Notes under the pieces: generated by a model | The model's database searches: none | Told to the model about the DNA's origin: nothing | What the model saw: the letters and a program-made list of their open reading frames with translations, nothing else | In this document: positions 33,778-33,934 of the stretch, piece after piece | How positions within the stretch are numbered: the first letter of the stretch is position 1 | How the letters are laid out: each line of letters starts with the position of its first letter | Position numbers and translations under genes: made by a program | Source of the DNA: Chloroherpetonaceae bacterium | GTDB taxonomy: Bacteria; Bacteroidota; Chlorobiia; Chlorobiales; Chloroherpetonaceae | Direction of reading: 5' to 3' | Assembly (NCBI GenBank): GCA_028277445.1 | Contig: JANQGG010000056.1 | Span: 1 to 33,934, forward strand | Length of the DNA stretch: 33,934 nucleotides

Positions 33778-33934
33778 TTTAAAAATTAAGAACACGCATT
33801 CTTAAGTGTCATTGGAAGCTCAAATATTTGACAAAAAACAAACAGAAAATGACACTCATTTTCTAGTCATGCTGAGTTTTCATATTTAGCAATAAACAAA
33901 CTGGTAATGACGCGTTACATCATATCCAGTCATG
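33778..33934 (+). repeat. Composite palindromic intergenic repeat, copy R (cut by window edge)
   Basis: It begins TTTAAAAATTAAGAACACGC like copy M. From AATATTTGACAA to TAGTCATGCTGA it follows copy L (reverse complement), including AGAAAATGACACTCATTTTC. It then returns to a GGTAATGACGCGTTACA block as in copy M. Copy R is thus a mosaic of the other two, and it continues beyond the window. Confidence 0.75.

Overview
The window is about 34 kb of AT-rich (roughly 40% GC by eye) Gram-negative bacterial chromosome. An lpxB gene points to an outer membrane with lipid A. A Rieske/cytochrome b pair without cytochrome c1 or f, a CrtC-like carotenoid hydratase and a FlgD-type C-terminal module on a secreted protein all fit the Bacteroidota/Chlorobiota (FCB) group. 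My best guess is a Chlorobiota relative of the Chloroherpeton type. This is inference from gene content; no rRNA is present to settle it.

Layout. 1-388 holds a composite palindromic repeat and a terminator. 389-3087 is a minus-strand two-component pair: a membrane histidine kinase, then a response regulator with two receivers and no output domain. 3509-5447 is a petC-petB operon (Rieske protein, then fused cytochrome b) with its own terminator and a possible operator of helically phased repeats. 5790-6908 is the CrtC-like gene. 7026-8689 is gltX followed by tRNA-Phe(GAA) and a strong terminator. 8811-10874 is oligopeptidase B. 10875-11436 is a second copy of the composite repeat. 11437-11942 is a YefM/YoeB toxin-antitoxin pair. 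12066-13451 is a phosphohexomutase, divergent from lpxB and a proline dehydrogenase (13557-16006).

Between the proline dehydrogenase and dapA lies an accessory block with all genes on the plus strand: hipB-hipA, then a methyltransferase and restriction endonuclease that overlap by 11 bases. An imperfect palindrome with integron attC-like core motifs directly follows each gene pair. I read this tentatively as two gene cassettes without a visible integrase.

20402-28983 is a five-gene minus-strand run: a von Willebrand factor A membrane protein, a secreted lamin-tail protein, an M61 peptidase, recN and dapA. 29075-29667 holds two small genes, one YopX-like. 29731-29958 holds two tandem 119-base repeats, each with a nearly identical 16-codon ORF. 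They lie downstream of a 1143-residue MalT-like STAND/TPR regulator with a SARP-type C-terminus. The window ends inside a third copy of the composite repeat.

The points I consider most worth checking are the attC-like cassette block, the tandem 16-residue ORFs beside the TPR regulator, the modular repeat family, and the unusual N-terminal extension of the Rieske protein.
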